Assembly: GCA_021234155.1 (NCBI GenBank)
Contig: JAJEKV010000093.1
Location: 3,690,867-3,754,866 of the forward strand
Direction: 5' to 3'
From: Isoetes taiwanensis
Lineage: Eukaryota; Streptophyta; Lycopodiopsida; Isoetales; Isoetaceae
DNA length: 64,000 bases
Below the pieces are notes generated by a model that was not told the origin of the DNA, did no database searches, and saw only the letters and a program-made list of their open reading frames with translations. Position numbers and translations under genes: made by a program. Within the stretch, counting starts at the first letter, position 1. Every line of letters begins with the position of its first letter. This document shows, piece after piece, positions 24,614 to 37,690 of the stretch.

Positions 24614-27600
24614 CATGAAATGACAAAGAAAAAATACCTAAGTCTGGCGGTTGTGTTGAAGCCTGTTCTTCTTTGTGACTTCCGCCATAATCTTGCTCCT
24701 TATTAATTTCTGTTGTAAATAAATGTTTACGCTTGAAGCATATGCATAGACCAATGTTATAAGATGCCAAAAGCAGCAACAAAAGCAAAATTCAACATGG
24801 AAGCAAAATTCTCTTAATAAGATACAAACAATGGACACCAGATAATCAGATAATCAGATAATGATGTAACTTATGCTTGCTGACAAGGAGGTCCTTTAGT
24901 GGCATAATCAGATTATCATAATCAGATAATCATAAACAATGGTAAGTCTAGATATACCATGTATTTAGCACACCATAATTCAGCACAACCTTTTTTAGTA
25001 TGCAGTCAAGAACAGCATGCATGCAGTAAACATACTAGTACATAATGCTGGCCTATCCAACTGACGGCTAAGGCCACCCTGAATTCTAACTCCATTTTAT
25101 TTTTATCCAATGGGACAACGTAACCTAGGTAGCATGCAACATATTGTTGACACCAGTGTCAACACCATGTAATTACCACTAGAATCCAAAAGTCTTTGCC
25201 AAGAGGGGTATCTGCGAAGAAACAAAAATACCTGACCTCACGATTACTTGGGGCATCCTAGGATCAGACATGTTTCTAATGTAAAGTTGAACTTTAGGAC
25301 CTTGAGGCCCAATAAGCATATAGAAGTGTATTACCAAATATGTAATAAACCACAAAACAACCCATTGCATATTATAGTGGCATTATCATGAAAAAAAACA
25401 CGGACTGGGCATTAATTAAAGCATAAACGAGAGGGAATAAGTTTTGGGGGAACTAAGATGTAATAATCAATGGTAAAGATAATACAATGGTCTAAGGGAA
25501 TAACACCTTGCCAACCACCAGGGTTTCAAGTTGAAATTAAGACAACAAGGTAAGAGGCATTTGGCTTAGGTAAAGGCAGAGACTTAAAATGTCTGCAGAG
25601 AGACAATAAACAATAAAGAAGATCGAACTGCTATAAAGAGCGTGAGGAACGCCCACTAATGCTAAAAAAGAAAATAAAGTATAACAAGTCTTGTTTTATG
25701 GGGACTGTCATAAATAGTGTCTTGTATTTTAAACATAAATCCCGGTGTCTACGATATCCGGACAACAAATGTGTATCTTTTGCGGTGGGATCGATGAAAG
25801 GGCGGACTTAGAATGCCATACCAGCTTTAGAGATAATTTATCATAAGCGTACATTACCATTATTGCATCAAGCATAATACATATCCAAATAAGTTAGAGC
25901 AAAGGGTCATTAAGCTAGCTAGAATTAAATGTGCGGGGTACACTTGAGGAAGATTGAGCTTTCTAGAATATTGGGCCTTTGAGAGGACTCAAAGACAACT
26001 CTGCATACACGGTTAGGATATTTAATAATGAGCTTGAGGGAAGATGATAATGCAAGAGGCAAATTGTCCCTATATGAGACAAATACACATGTCATAAAGT
26101 TGCATCTAAAGGAGTTTAAACCACATGCAGCTTTAGGGCCATAAGTTGAGGTTCCAGAATGAGCTAGAAATAGCCTAAGTAAAAGCTTATGCTAGGAAAT
26201 GCCATTAGATTCAGTGGATATCACCAGAAATCAGATAGTGCCTTAAAGAGAACCTAAAAAAAAACTTAAAGGCCCTTAAAAAAAACTTAAAGAGAACCTG
26301 ATTGATTGATGCTCCTGATCAGCCTGTTCTTCAGTTAAATCTTCATGCTGGATTGCTCCCATGGGATCAGCAATATTGATGTTGAATTCTGCCATGTACT
26401 TACTGCACTAAGTCTTCTGTGAGATGTATTTATGCTGCCATCTCTATTTGCAACAAGATTTTCTTCCAACCTATCTCCAATATGCCCATCAAGATTGCTT
26501 GCTGGGCTGAGCCACATTCTCTATTGTCTGGCTAAAAAATAATGCTGGGCTGTGCCACATTCTCATCCTCTTTCTTGCATAATGCAATCAGATCTATGCC
26601 AACACCCCTGATTAAATTGATGATCTTCTGCCTGATGTGGTTCGTCTTAGCCATCTAAGGCGCCAGAGCAAGCGCCAGAGTGAAGCATGCAACCTGTTCT
26701 TAGCCTCCCTCAGCAGCCTTTTACGATTACTTGCCGATATTGGACACCGGCTTATTGTTATCTATCCTGCCATTGGTTGTGCGACAATGCTATCCCTAAA
26801 AGAGATTCAAGTACTGCCAGCTATATCTGGAGCAGAGTTTGTGAAGCCCCTAAGAATAGAAATAGAGGTACCTTGCCGTCGGCATCCTATTAGAGTTTGT
26901 GCTTGTTGCATCCTCTGTATACATTCCTGTATCAGGCCAAGATCATCCAGCATAATCATTTCTCCAAGTGCTGAGATATTCGATTTGATCTATTCTGCTT
27001 ACCGTAGGCCAGAGCCACCGAAAATGCAACTCTACATTTTTACCAATCATGATATATAATATTGCAGTTCCCAATCATGATTTCTAGAGCTGTGATACCA
27101 TCTGATATGGTGAATATCCCTGCAGAGATTAGATCGAGTAGCCAAGGCCGGCAGCTTAGGGTTAACTTACGGTATGCAAAAAATACCTAATGAGAATAAT
27201 CCATTTGCCTTTTTCTAGAAAAAAATGTCAATACACATTTGCTCACGAATTACCAATAGTCGCAAAAATTATTGGCCCAAAACATTAAGTCTTTCCCAGT
27301 ATTTGGTCTGTGCCACAACAAACTCTACCCTTAATATCAGATAATGGTAAGGCCAAATATTTTTCAAAAAGGCCAACACTATAGTGCAATGTAATGCATG
27401 TACACGAGATTTTCTCACGTTATCCCATGCTCAATAATATTTCCATTTTGATTTTTAATATCAAGTGCGGGTGACCCCATGAGGGTGTCAAATGCTTAGA
27501 TGCATTTCTCAACCAAGTAAAGCTAGTTAACCTGGCCTATTCGATTTAATGGTAATCAATCTCATTTATATGTCTAGATTTTTTATTTTATTTTTATTTT

Positions 27601-27676
27601 TATTCATATATACTTTGCAGTTGAAGTGAAGCAAATCGGAATTTTACTTGTAAAGTTTGTCAAATTTCTTCTTCAG
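24614..27676. other. No recognised gene; possible LTR-element relic near 26300-27105
   Basis: At 27088-27100 the - strand reads TGGTATCAC-AGCTC. This is one base off the usual initiator-Met primer-binding site, and the bases preceding it on the - strand end ...CCATATCA. A weak - strand frame follows (26335-26517). This could be the 5' edge of an old LTR retrotransposon, but no gag or pol motif is readable. Short GATAATCA repeats occur at 24841-24945. The remainder is featureless. Confidence 0.3.
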
Positions 27677-28226
27677 ATGGAGTCGAGTTCATGGATGCTC
27701 AGAGCATGATCTCAATAGGATGAGAAAGGTGCTTGCATCTTGGTGGGTAGAATCTGAGCAGCAATTTGGATGTAATGCATCTCCAAAGCAACATAATCTT
27801 GGTGAGTTCATCAAATTTTTTATTCTTAGTAGCATAACATTCTTAAATTTTTATTCTCACTCTACAGGAGTTGGTGAAGTCATTGATGATATTTTGAGGC
27901 ATGGACCTCATGATGGCACTTGGTGTTTCCCTCAAGAGCGAGATGTGAAGATCCATAAGCAAGTGAAGACCAACAACTTGGAAGTTGAACTTACCTATAT
28001 GAGGTATCATGCGCGTTACCTTTTCACCACAACTTTCCTTGAAGCCGAAGAAGGCAATCCTGCTGAGTACACTTTGAAAGAGGTACATAAGTACATTTGG
28101 CTACCAGTTGGCATTCAAGACCATAGGAAAGGAATTATTCGAGTGCCATCAGTAGAAGTACCTAAAAGCATTATGGATAAGTTGGATTGTGAAGAAGGTC
28201 ATAGTTATAGGATCAGCCAGGAGTGA
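27677..28226 (+). CDS. Two-exon ORF, probable transposon-associated (DUF4218-like) protein
   Basis: Exon 1 (27677-27801) follows a TTCTTCTTCAG acceptor and ends at a GTGAGT donor. Exon 2 (27868-28226) starts after TCTACAG and ends at TGA. Splicing keeps the frame (...KQHNLGVGEVIDDILRHGP...). About 160 codons are open with no lesion, but an upstream exon is needed for the start. The pattern DDILRHGPHDGTWCFPQER, followed by NNLEVELTYMRYHAR, recalls proteins linked to CACTA-type transposons, in which a GP...W.FP.ER motif precedes an E-L-T-rich helix. I infer a transposon-associated protein of unknown role. An unrelated plant gene fragment remains possible. Confidence 0.5.
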
Positions 28227-30593
28227 GCAAAAAGGGGTGATTATAGACTTGACTGGTGTGATGGAGCTGAATGGAGCTGAAAGTGATGGAGCATTTTTGT
28301 GACCGGTAAGGCTTGCAAACATTTTCGCTGCAAACAGAAGAAGCCTTGCAAGGAAACTTTTTGAGACGAGGGTTTCTCCATTTTCGGCAACATAGATCTT
28401 CATTTTCGCTACAAACAGAAGGATCCTTCCAAGCAGGTAAGGTTTCGGCAAGCTCCTAGATTACCTCTCTTCCACTGGATTATGTTTGCAAGTTAATTTA
28501 GATACAGTAGAAACATCTGACACTGCATCCAATAAATACCTTTATATATTCTTTATCTGTAAAAATGACATTTGATATTGCTTGGCAAGCCTGCAGAAGT
28601 TGGATCTCTGTAATGTTTCACGCTTTGTGTGCAGTCAGAAATTTTAAAATGATAAATATTATCCCAAGATCTACTCTTCATTAATCCGTTGTGCACAGGA
28701 GCAGCATGCACGTTTATGGTTTTTTGCAGTGGAGCTTCATGATGCATTTTCTGATGTTTTCTCCTCTAGCTTCTATGTTCCATGATTCTTGCTTCGTCTG
28801 GACATATGTGGAGTTGTGCAGCAGAAATAAGTGACTTAAATGGCTGGTGTTCTGAAGTTGATGCAGGTTCGCATGATCAGCTACAAACCAGCTCCTTAAG
28901 GTGGTTGCTTGCAAGGTAAGCCATTCATGCCCCGTTGATAGGTAGCAGTTGCTCCTTTGTTAGCAAATGTTCCTTTGTTGCCATTTCCAATTATTTTATG
29001 TTGGTTGAATGATATCATTTTGCAGCAACGCAGAATATGAAGAGAGAACGGTGTATTGGCAGAAAATTATGTCGTACTGAAAGCTCTGGACTCAGTCTTG
29101 CTATACTCAAGTTATCTCTATCTTGGTAAGTCTGGCTTTTCACAGAAATAGAAGCTGCATAGATCCATAGACCCATTTTAAGAAGGTTTGAGACATGTAT
29201 CTTCAGGAATTTTTTGAATAAATATGCTTCTCATAGTTTTGTAACTTGGATAGAATCTTCAATATAGAGTTTTGTGGTAGAAAAGCAAAAGTTTGGAAAT
29301 TCCTTATTGTAGCAATTTCTGTGGACTTGCACTCAAGTGCTGTTGATGTCTTGCATCTTATGCAACTGAAAAAAATGATGTTTTAAATATTTTGGAGAAC
29401 TCAGAAAATATAGCGATAGCATTTAAATGTTTAGGGCCACCATAGCAAATGATGCACCATTTGTTCTCACTCGAATGTGCAAAATGAAATGGTAAGGCAA
29501 CAAGAATAGATAGTCATAATCTCCACATAGAGATTGTTTTTATAAGTGATTACAGTATTATATAGTGTTCGATTGAGGAGAATTCTATTGGGACTAAGTT
29601 TGGTGCAACACACTGAGTCTTATTAAAAGGGCATTTGCAGTGTTCAACTCATTCCGTTGATTTAATGCGCAGATTTAATGCGCAGGAAACAAGGCAATCA
29701 ACGTGCAGGATAGTGAATTAAAACGATGCCTTCAATGTACAAGCAGCTGATAGTACTTTGTCTTTTATTAATGTGAAGGCTAATTTGAGTTGTTTCTGTA
29801 CGATAAAATTAGATGGCATGAAATGCACCCTTAGAATTATGTTAAGGCAATATTTCAAAAAATTCCTTTAGAAGCCATCCCTTTGTGTAAATGGGGCTCT
29901 TTCTTTTGTATTTGTATAGTAAGACATCCTGTTTACTAGGGCTCTTTTTGTATTTGTAATTGCAAGGCAATAATCTCTCCATAGACTTGATCTATCTTTT
30001 GAAATACATGTATCCTTATACAAAAACTTATTCCTAAACCCGATAAGAAAACACATCAAATCCCCCAACCCCCCATCCATGGCCCTTATATATGCGTAGT
30101 TGTAGATGCCCTTACAAACTCTAAACATAGTAGAACAATACAATTATTCTCTATACATCACACTTTTATACATTTTGGCAGCTTGGGAAATCCATGAAGC
30201 AAGGCTTCATGCAATGCACATTTATAAACACAAGCACATGGAGACTATGCAACAACTTATGCGCGACAACACTGGGCACAAGTTTTATTGGCAAAAATGT
30301 TGTGGTGTTGTCAGAACTGGAAAAAGTGGATATGGACATAAAGACCATCTAAAAACACAAGCCAAGAGATTAGCCCGGCAACGCCGGGCACACGTTTACT
30401 AGTAAGTATTAATACGATTACTGCAAAGGTTTAAATGTTATTAGTTACATTAGTGGTGTTCTCAAATTGGCAATCTAAAGCAACACCCACTTTCTAAAGC
30501 AAGAATCACTGAAATATTAACTTAAATATAATCCTCATCCTCCTTTTCCTTCATTCCCTTTTCATGTGAATCCCCATTTCTCTGCGCTCCTTC
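28227..30593. other. No recognised gene; possible 3' flank of the preceding ORF
   Basis: A local duplication around 28300-28420 (CATTTTCGCTGCAAACAGAAG, CATTTTCGCTACAAACAGAAG) lies just after the stop. Beyond it the sequence is AT-rich with short unmatched frames on both strands. Confidence 0.4.
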
Positions 30594-30660
30594 TGGGTCC
30601 CATAGGCCGATTGGTCTCAGTGGACGATAAAAAAAAACTATTCTATTCTATTCTATTCCT
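30594..30660 (+). mobile_element. Retroposon 3' end with pentanucleotide tail (copy d)
   Basis: Best-preserved copy of the module: GGGTCCCATAGGCCGATTGG, TCTCAGTGGACGATAAAAAA, then (CTATT)n. The C/T-rich stretch before it has no readable body. It stands at the start of the minisatellite at 30690. Confidence 0.7.
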
Positions 30661-30689
30661 CATCCCCATTATCCGCATCCCCCCATTCT

Positions 30690-31470
30690 AAATTGCAATT
30701 CCCCCATTAGGCCCTCATTACTCTTACTAACCTTATCCCCCATTCTAAATTGCAATTCTCCATTGTAAATTGCAATCCTTCATTGCTCCCTCATTGCCCC
30801 TACTAACCCTGGCTACCCCATTTCTCGTCATCCCCCATTCTTTATTTTTTTAGTAGAAATCCCCATGTTCTAAATTGCAATCCTCCTATTACTCCTTCAT
30901 TACCCCCAGTAGCCTGACTACCCCATTTCTCCGCATTCCCCATTCTTCATCTCTTACAAAAAATCCCCATGTTCTAAAAATGCAATCCCCCATTACTCCC
31001 TCATTACCCCTACTAACCCTAACTACCCCGTTTCTCCTCATCCCCCATTCCTTTTTTTTTTTTTTTTTTTTGAAGGAATCCCCATGTTCTAAATTGCAAT
31101 CCCCCTTATTACTCCATCATTACCCCTAGTACCCTCGACTACCCCATTTCTCAAGATCCCCCATTCTTCATCTCTTACAAAAATCCCCATGTTCTAAAAT
31201 TGCAATCCCCCATTACTCCCCTCATTACCCCTACTAACCCTAACTACCCCGCTTTCTCCTCATCCCCCATTCTTTTTTTTTTTGAATTAATCCCCATGTT
31301 CTAAATTGCAATCCCCTTATTACTCCATCATTACCCCTAGTACCCCTGACTACCCCATTTCTCCTCATCCTCCATTCTTTATTTTTTACAGATAATCCCC
31401 ATGTTATAAATTGCAATCCCCTATTACTCCCTCAGTACCCCTAACATAGAACTAAAATCCTCTTCTTCTC
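30690..31470 (+). repeat. C-rich minisatellite, about 103-115 bp unit, roughly 7 copies
   Basis: The phrase CCCCATGTTCTAAATTGCAA recurs at about 30861, 30964, 31079, 31187, 31290 and 31398. Each is followed by ...CCATTACTCC...ACTAACCCT...CTACCCC...CATCCCCCATTC and a T-run of variable length. Spacing varies by the T-run. The strand is strongly asymmetric, with C and T far above G. No coding content. Confidence 0.9.
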
Positions 31471-32583
31471 AAAAATTATCCTTTTTGCGGTATTTTAAGG
31501 AGGATGTGGGCATCATTTTTTATGTGATAGTGCATATATAGCTGCTCGTCCCTTCCTAGAATGCTGATCCGATGGCTCGGATCGATGCCTATTCTGGTAA
31601 GAGACTCGCAAAGAATACAAAAGCTGGCCGACAACGAGAGAACTTCCTAGCTGACGAGAAACATCAAGAGATTGAGTTAGAGTCCAAATGACATAGCAAG
31701 AGTGAGAAGGCGGACGATCATCATCCTACTGAAGCATGAGCACCAAAGATGCTAAACTCCTTGGGCGCTTCTCTTATCGAGGCCACGGATTAAATTTAAC
31801 AAAGTGCATATCGTGTGGGTGTAAGGCGAAGATAACATGATAGGGTCAAAATCAAGGTCGAGGAGATGGTAAGGTAATGATGAAGGATACAAAAGGAACT
31901 TTTCTAAGCATAAATGTTACAGAATGAATGACACGCGATCAATATAATGAACATTGTAGAGCAATTTCTAAAAAAAAGGGCAACAACATAACATAATTTA
32001 GGCTTAGGCAAAATATGAGAAAAGGGTGAATCTTTGGGCACGGGAACAAATGCAACAAGAAACAACCATAGGGTGCAAGGTGAAGGTAAGGTTATGGTCA
32101 ATGATATAGGGGAGATGAAGGGCGAGAGTATCAAGGTTAGAGCGGAATTCTTGAGGTTGACGATATGACAAAATGTGGCTAGCGAGAACAAAGGATCTAA
32201 AAAATGAAAAATCTGGACAAGGTTGCAATAAGAATGTAAAAAACGTCAATGACAACATAGATCATGTCTGTAGTAAAAATTGCAATGGAGTGTCAAACAC
32301 AAATATGTCATAACCAGAAAAATGAGAACCAAAGAGGATATATCCAATATAAAACCCATGCCACAAAAACTCAATGAAGTGCCAAATGCAAATAACTCGT
32401 ACGCATATAAAGCAAGTATAAAAGATGTGAAATGATATATGATAATGGGGTAAGGCTACTGCCTAAAAACTGTAAAAAAACAACAACAAGACATATAATG
32501 TAAACTTAAAATTGGCCAAATAAAATGTACTTGTAACAAAAATGTGTAATGCATTTGGAAAGCAATATAAAAATGTTAACTAA
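31471..32583. other. No gene seen
   Basis: Open frames on the - strand (31904-32258) overlap each other and are low-complexity. No motif recognised. Confidence 0.45.
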
Positions 32584-32612
32584 AAGATAGATAGATAGAT
32601 AGATAGATAGTA
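32584..32612 (+). repeat. (GATA)n microsatellite
   Basis: About seven GATA units, followed at once by a conserved-looking AT/GC-mixed segment (TTTTAACGTCACGCCACTAGG). No further interpretation. Confidence 0.95.
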
Positions 32613-32829
32613 TTTTAACGTCACGCCACTAGGCAGCATTCAACTGGACATGTGACCACACACCACACTACATTGCTTGGTTGGGCCTTGCCCCCAACCA
32701 CTTTACATTGCATCTGTGGGTTTTGACACCCAACAGTTCAGAGTGCGATTCTGGGCAGTCTCGAACTCGAGACCTATAGTTGCTAGACTAGTGTGTTACG
32801 AGAAAAGGTAACTGTGAATGAGATGTCAG

Positions 32830-33485
32830 AAGGAAATTTGATAGCATGCCGAAACCTATGAATATATGCCCCAATATAAGTAACACTTACCAGAATGGGA
32901 ATGAGGTTGAGGTAAAGGTGGAGCCATGGGAGCGCAAAGTCAAGAGGAAGGTCAAGAAGAAAAGTGAGATTGAAGGCAAATCAAATTCCCTGACGAGGAG
33001 GTTCAGAAAGAGCGAGGAATGTGCGTGAATAAGAATGGGAGAGCGAAGGTGGAGATTAAGAGCAGGCAAGGTGGATCAAGCTAGCAGAATAGAAGGAGGC
33101 AAGTACTGCAGCTAATTAACGACTAAATTTGGACAAGTAAAACATATTTGTAACACAAATGTGATGCAATGCATTGGAAAGCAATATGAAAATGTTAAAT
33201 AAAAGAGAAACGGTAGTTCCGAATGAGATGTCATAAGGCAATTTGTCAACATGCCGACACCTATGAATAGATGCCCCAATATAAATAACACTTACCCGAA
33301 TGGGAACGAGGTGGTAGCCATGGGAGCACAAAGTCAAGAGGAATGCCAAGAAGAAAAATGAGGTTGAAGGCAAATTAGATTCCCTAATAAGGAGGTTCAC
33401 AAGGTGCGAGAAATGCGCGTGAACCAGAATGGGGGAGCGAAGGTGGAGACTAAGAGTAGGCAAAGTGGGGTCAAGTCAGTGAGAA
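32830..33485 (+). repeat. Direct duplication, about 370-bp unit x2 with a third relative at 40080-40300
   Basis: 32845-33100 and 33240-33485 share ATGCCCCAATATAA, CATGGGAGC.CAAAGTCAAGAG and GGAGGTTCA.A..G.GCGA. Part of the unit (GGCCAAATA/GACAAGTA...GCATTGGAAAGCAATATGAAA) also occurs at 32515-32580, 33130-33200 and 40050-40110, and 40180-40300 is a more distant copy. It is a dispersed repeat of unknown type. Its open frames (33116-33463 on the - strand) are parallel in both copies but match nothing. Confidence 0.75.
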
Positions 33486-33592
33486 TAGAAGTGGGCTGTA
33501 ATGCGGCTAATTAATGACGGCTTGGAAAAAAATGGAATGTAGTTCACGGAAGTGGAGTTCGCTCTCAAGATCCAAGTGAGGCCCCTGATAAT

Positions 33593-36500
33593 TGATAGAA
33601 CTAGTGCAAAACCAGCACAAACCCCGCAAGATCAACTCAAGAGATAGAATAGAAGACACGAACAACTCTATTGAGAAAAGCAATAGAAAATACAATCTCT
33701 ACTTCTGAGCATTGCATAGTACATAACGTATAATCAATATATACAACCGGTGAGACTAAGAATAGTAGTTCACCGTTTTAACCACCGCCCACCACTAATT
33801 ACGATTAATCGATTTAGGGTGATTGCTCGATCTTGACAAAGTGCTGCCTTCTGTACATTTCAGCACCTTCTCAGCACCTGTGTGCTAAGTGCTGAACCAC
33901 TGCTGTTTCAGCACATTATGCTTAGTCAGCATATTTATATTCCAACACTCTCCCTTAAATGTTGCTGACTAAGCAGAAGAAAATCAGCTGAAACTAAGGC
34001 AATCCTTCTCTCCCTTCAGCTGCAATTTCTTCATGTCCAAGCTCTCCTTCACATTGACAAACTTAGATCCAACTAATGGTTTGGTAAAGCCATCAGCAAA
34101 CTGATCCTGTGAAGAGCAATGAACAAGTTGAGAAGATCCCATTTGGATCTGCTCACGGACAAAACACAAATGGGTGTCAAGGTGTTTTGTCTTTGGGTGG
34201 TACTTAGCATCCTTGGCAAGATGGATGGTACTTGTGTTGTCACACAATATAACAGCCGAGGATGGAGGTACCTGCAGATCTGTCCACAAATGTTTAAGCC
34301 ACAACAATTCCTGCATCCCAACACTGAGTGCTTTGAATTCTGCCTCCGTGGTGCTGATTGACACTGTAGACTGTCTTTTGGACAACCATGTCAGCACGTT
34401 AGGCCCTATGAACGTGACCATCCCTGTTGTGGACCTCCTGCTATCATGACAGTTAGCATGATCTGCATCAACAAAGACTTTCAGCTGGAAATCAGAGGAC
34501 CTCTGATAAAAGAGACCTTCCTGTGAAGTCCCTTCGATATGCCCGTGAGTCTTTTAGCAACCTTCTAGTCGATCGCACAGGATTGCTCATGAATCTGCTC
34601 AGCACTCCCACAGCAAAAGAGATATCAGGTCTAGTGACTGTGAGATATATCAACGCCCCTACCAAGCTTCGATAGAGTGTGGGATCACACTCCTCACCAT
34701 CGAAATCAAGCTCAAGCCTTGTGCCTGGATCAAAAGGACTCGCTTTACTGACCTTGCAATCTTGCATACGATATTCTTTTGTAACATTTCTCCGATATAT
34801 TTCTCCGAGAAAGATAGATGCCATCCGTCTTTGCCACACTTCTACACCTAAGCGAGAATGCATAAGACCAAGGTCGGTCATCTCGAAGGATGAAGATAAC
34901 TTCAACTTCAATGTAGAAATCAGCACATCAAAGATCTCTGTGATGATCAAATCATCAACATACAAAACCACAACGCACATTCGGCCTTCATGTGATTTGT
35001 AATAAAGATTTGGGTCTGCTTTGCGCCTGCTGAACCCCCGCTCAAGAAAGAAAGCATTAATTTTTGTATGCCAACATCTTGGAGCCCGCTTCAAGCCATA
35101 AATACTTTTCTTCAAATGACAAACCACTGCTCCTTCCCTTGAGCGACAAATCACGGAGGTTGAGTCATATAGACCTCTTCCTCCAAATCACCATTCAAAA
35201 AGCGGACTTAATGTCCATTTGAAACATTAACCAACCTTTCGTCGCAGAAAGAATGACTATAAGCGATCTAATAGTAGACATTTCGCTCACGGAGCAAAAG
35301 ACTTCATCATAATCGAGCCTTTTTTCGTGCAAAACCCTTTGGCTACAAGTCTAGCTTTGTGCTTTGACATCGTCCCATCAAGATGAAATTTAGTTTTAAA
35401 CACCCACTTCATACCAATAACTTGCTTATCGGTGAGAGTTCAACCAATTTCCATGTGCCTTGCTTCAACAATTGAGAGTATTCTTCCATTGCATACGCCA
35501 CCGCGGATCACTAGCCGCTTCATGAAAGGTTTGTGGATCAACATGATCTGGACCTTTGCCATTAAGGCAAGGTTACATGATCCATTAAACTTCTCTTGTT
35601 TCTCCATCGACGCGTCTTTGATCTCCTACGTTCAACAACGGGTACAACAGTCTTTGCAACCGGTTCGCAACAATTTGTTTCTCCTTGAGACGTTTGATCT
35701 TCTAGGTTCAACAACGGGAGGTATAGCGGGTGCTACAATAGGTCTTTGTAGCAGTCTGCTGGATCAGGTGCTCTGATACCTTCATGAGTCTTTGGACTCC
35801 CGTGAAAGGAACCAACCTCGCTCATCGACCATAGGGCGGCGGGATTGGGATCATCCGATGCCACTACTTGGGCAAATGTGAGTTCTTTTGGAGAAACCAC
35901 TAGAGAGGAAGAAAAAGGTTTACCGGCAGCTGCTATCGGATCTCCAACATCCAAGCTCTTTGTCATTGTGAACTCGCAGGAGAATCACTTGAAGGATATA
36001 CCATCATACACGGCATCTTCAACGGAATCGGCCGACACGCTTACAATAACACGCTTGTTGGAAGGATCATACAACTTGTAACCTTTTCGATTTTCTGGAT
36101 ACCCAATAAAGACGGCTTTGATAGCCCTGTCATGCAACTTCCCATACTTTTTCAGCTTCTCAGCAGGTATGGAAGTATAAGCCAAGCATCCAAACACCCT
36201 CAAATGAGACACATCTGGTTTCATTCTCCAAAATGCTTCATAAGGAGTCACATCCTGGACCTTCTTACAATTCGAACGGTAGTGACCCTTTTCACCACAA
36301 TTCCAGCACTTGAACTCCTTGGATTTCTTACTTTCAGACTTCACATTTTCTGACTTCCTAGAGTCTTTGCTATCAGCAAACTTCTTCTTGGTGTCAGCCC
36401 GAGAAGTAGACACAAAATTAGCATGGTCCACTCTCCCATCCCTTTGCTTCTGCACCAACTCCTCTTGTTGCAGTAGAATGGTTACTTTGGCTATATCAAT

Positions 36501-37690
36501 CTTCTCCTTGTACCTGATCTTCGAAGAGATAATATCATGCGAAGGAGGAAGACCAACCAAGATATCTTGGATCAGCTGTTTTTCGACCAGCACTCCACCA
36601 CATGTAATCCAAGCGCCATTGCTTCATCTGAGTAAGGTATGCTGTGACAGATTTGAAATCACCTAATTGGGCATGTCTCATTTTGTTCGGATCAGCATTT
36701 GAGTAGCCATACCCTTTGCTATCAAGAGACTTCTCCAAATGAGACCACATCTCCTTAAACTTCGATTAAAATGGTTGATTTCATGACCAATTGTCTCTTG
36801 ACCAACATTTTGACAAGAGCACAAGCTTTACGGTTTATCCTGCCCAAAGACATCTGGCGACTTGGTGCTTGATAAAGTCTTTATCAAACACCGCCCCATG
36901 TCACTAAATATCAAATAATTCACCATAAACTTCTTCCAAGCATGGTAATTATTATTAGTGAGCTTTGCATTCTGTGAGAACTTGAATGGATCCATGAATT
37001 TCTCTTGTTTTCAGCAGCCAAAAAGATGGTTGAGAAAACAAATTCGTCACCAAACAAAGCACCCACTAGAAAAGTTAAATCTTGAATTTTGTCGCCAAAA
37101 AGGTCTTGGAAAACTCGAATCTCGCACTAAAACTTGCTGGAAAATCCGAATCACTCTCCCAAAACACTTCCTCCAGGCCAAAAAGCAAGAATCTTCTCCA
37201 ATGCTGCAAATGAGATTTTCCACCACCAAATCTCAGCCAAAGAATGATGGCCAATCCAATTTGGATGCTTCTTCAATAGCTTGCTCTATTCTTCCCTCCT
37301 CAAGAAAGCGTCTGATACCATGATACCAAAATCTGATACCATGATAGAACTAGTGCAAAACCAGCACAAACCCCGCAAGATCAACTCAAGAGATAGAATA
37401 GAAGACAAGAACAACTCTATTGAGAAAAGCAATAGGAAATACAATCTCTACTTCTGAGCATTGCATAGTACATAACGTATAATCAATATATACAATCGGT
37501 GAGACTAAGAATAGTAGTCTACCGTTTAACCACCGCCCACTAATTACGGCACTGATTTAGGGTCGGTGCTCAGTGCTGACAAAGTGCTGCCTTCTGTACA
37601 TTTCAGCACCTTCTCAGCACCTGTGTGCTAAGTGCTGAACCACTGCTGTTTCAGCACATTATGCTTAGTCAGCATATTTATATTCCAACA
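33593..37690 (-). mobile_element. Ty1/copia LTR retrotransposon, full length but internally deleted
   Basis: The element is bounded by the 5-bp duplication ATAAT (33588-33592 and 37691-37695). LTRs at 37342-37690 (5', - strand) and 33593-33947 (3') run TGTTGG...TATCA. On the - strand the PBS TGGTATCAGA follows the 5' LTR directly (37341 downward) and matches initiator-Met tRNA. The PPT AAGGGAGAG precedes the 3' LTR (about 33948-33958). The order gag, integrase C-terminus, RT, RNase H is copia. At 4.1 kb it is shorter than autonomous copia elements (about 5 kb), because protease and the integrase core are missing. Frameshifts elsewhere make it non-autonomous. Confidence 0.95.
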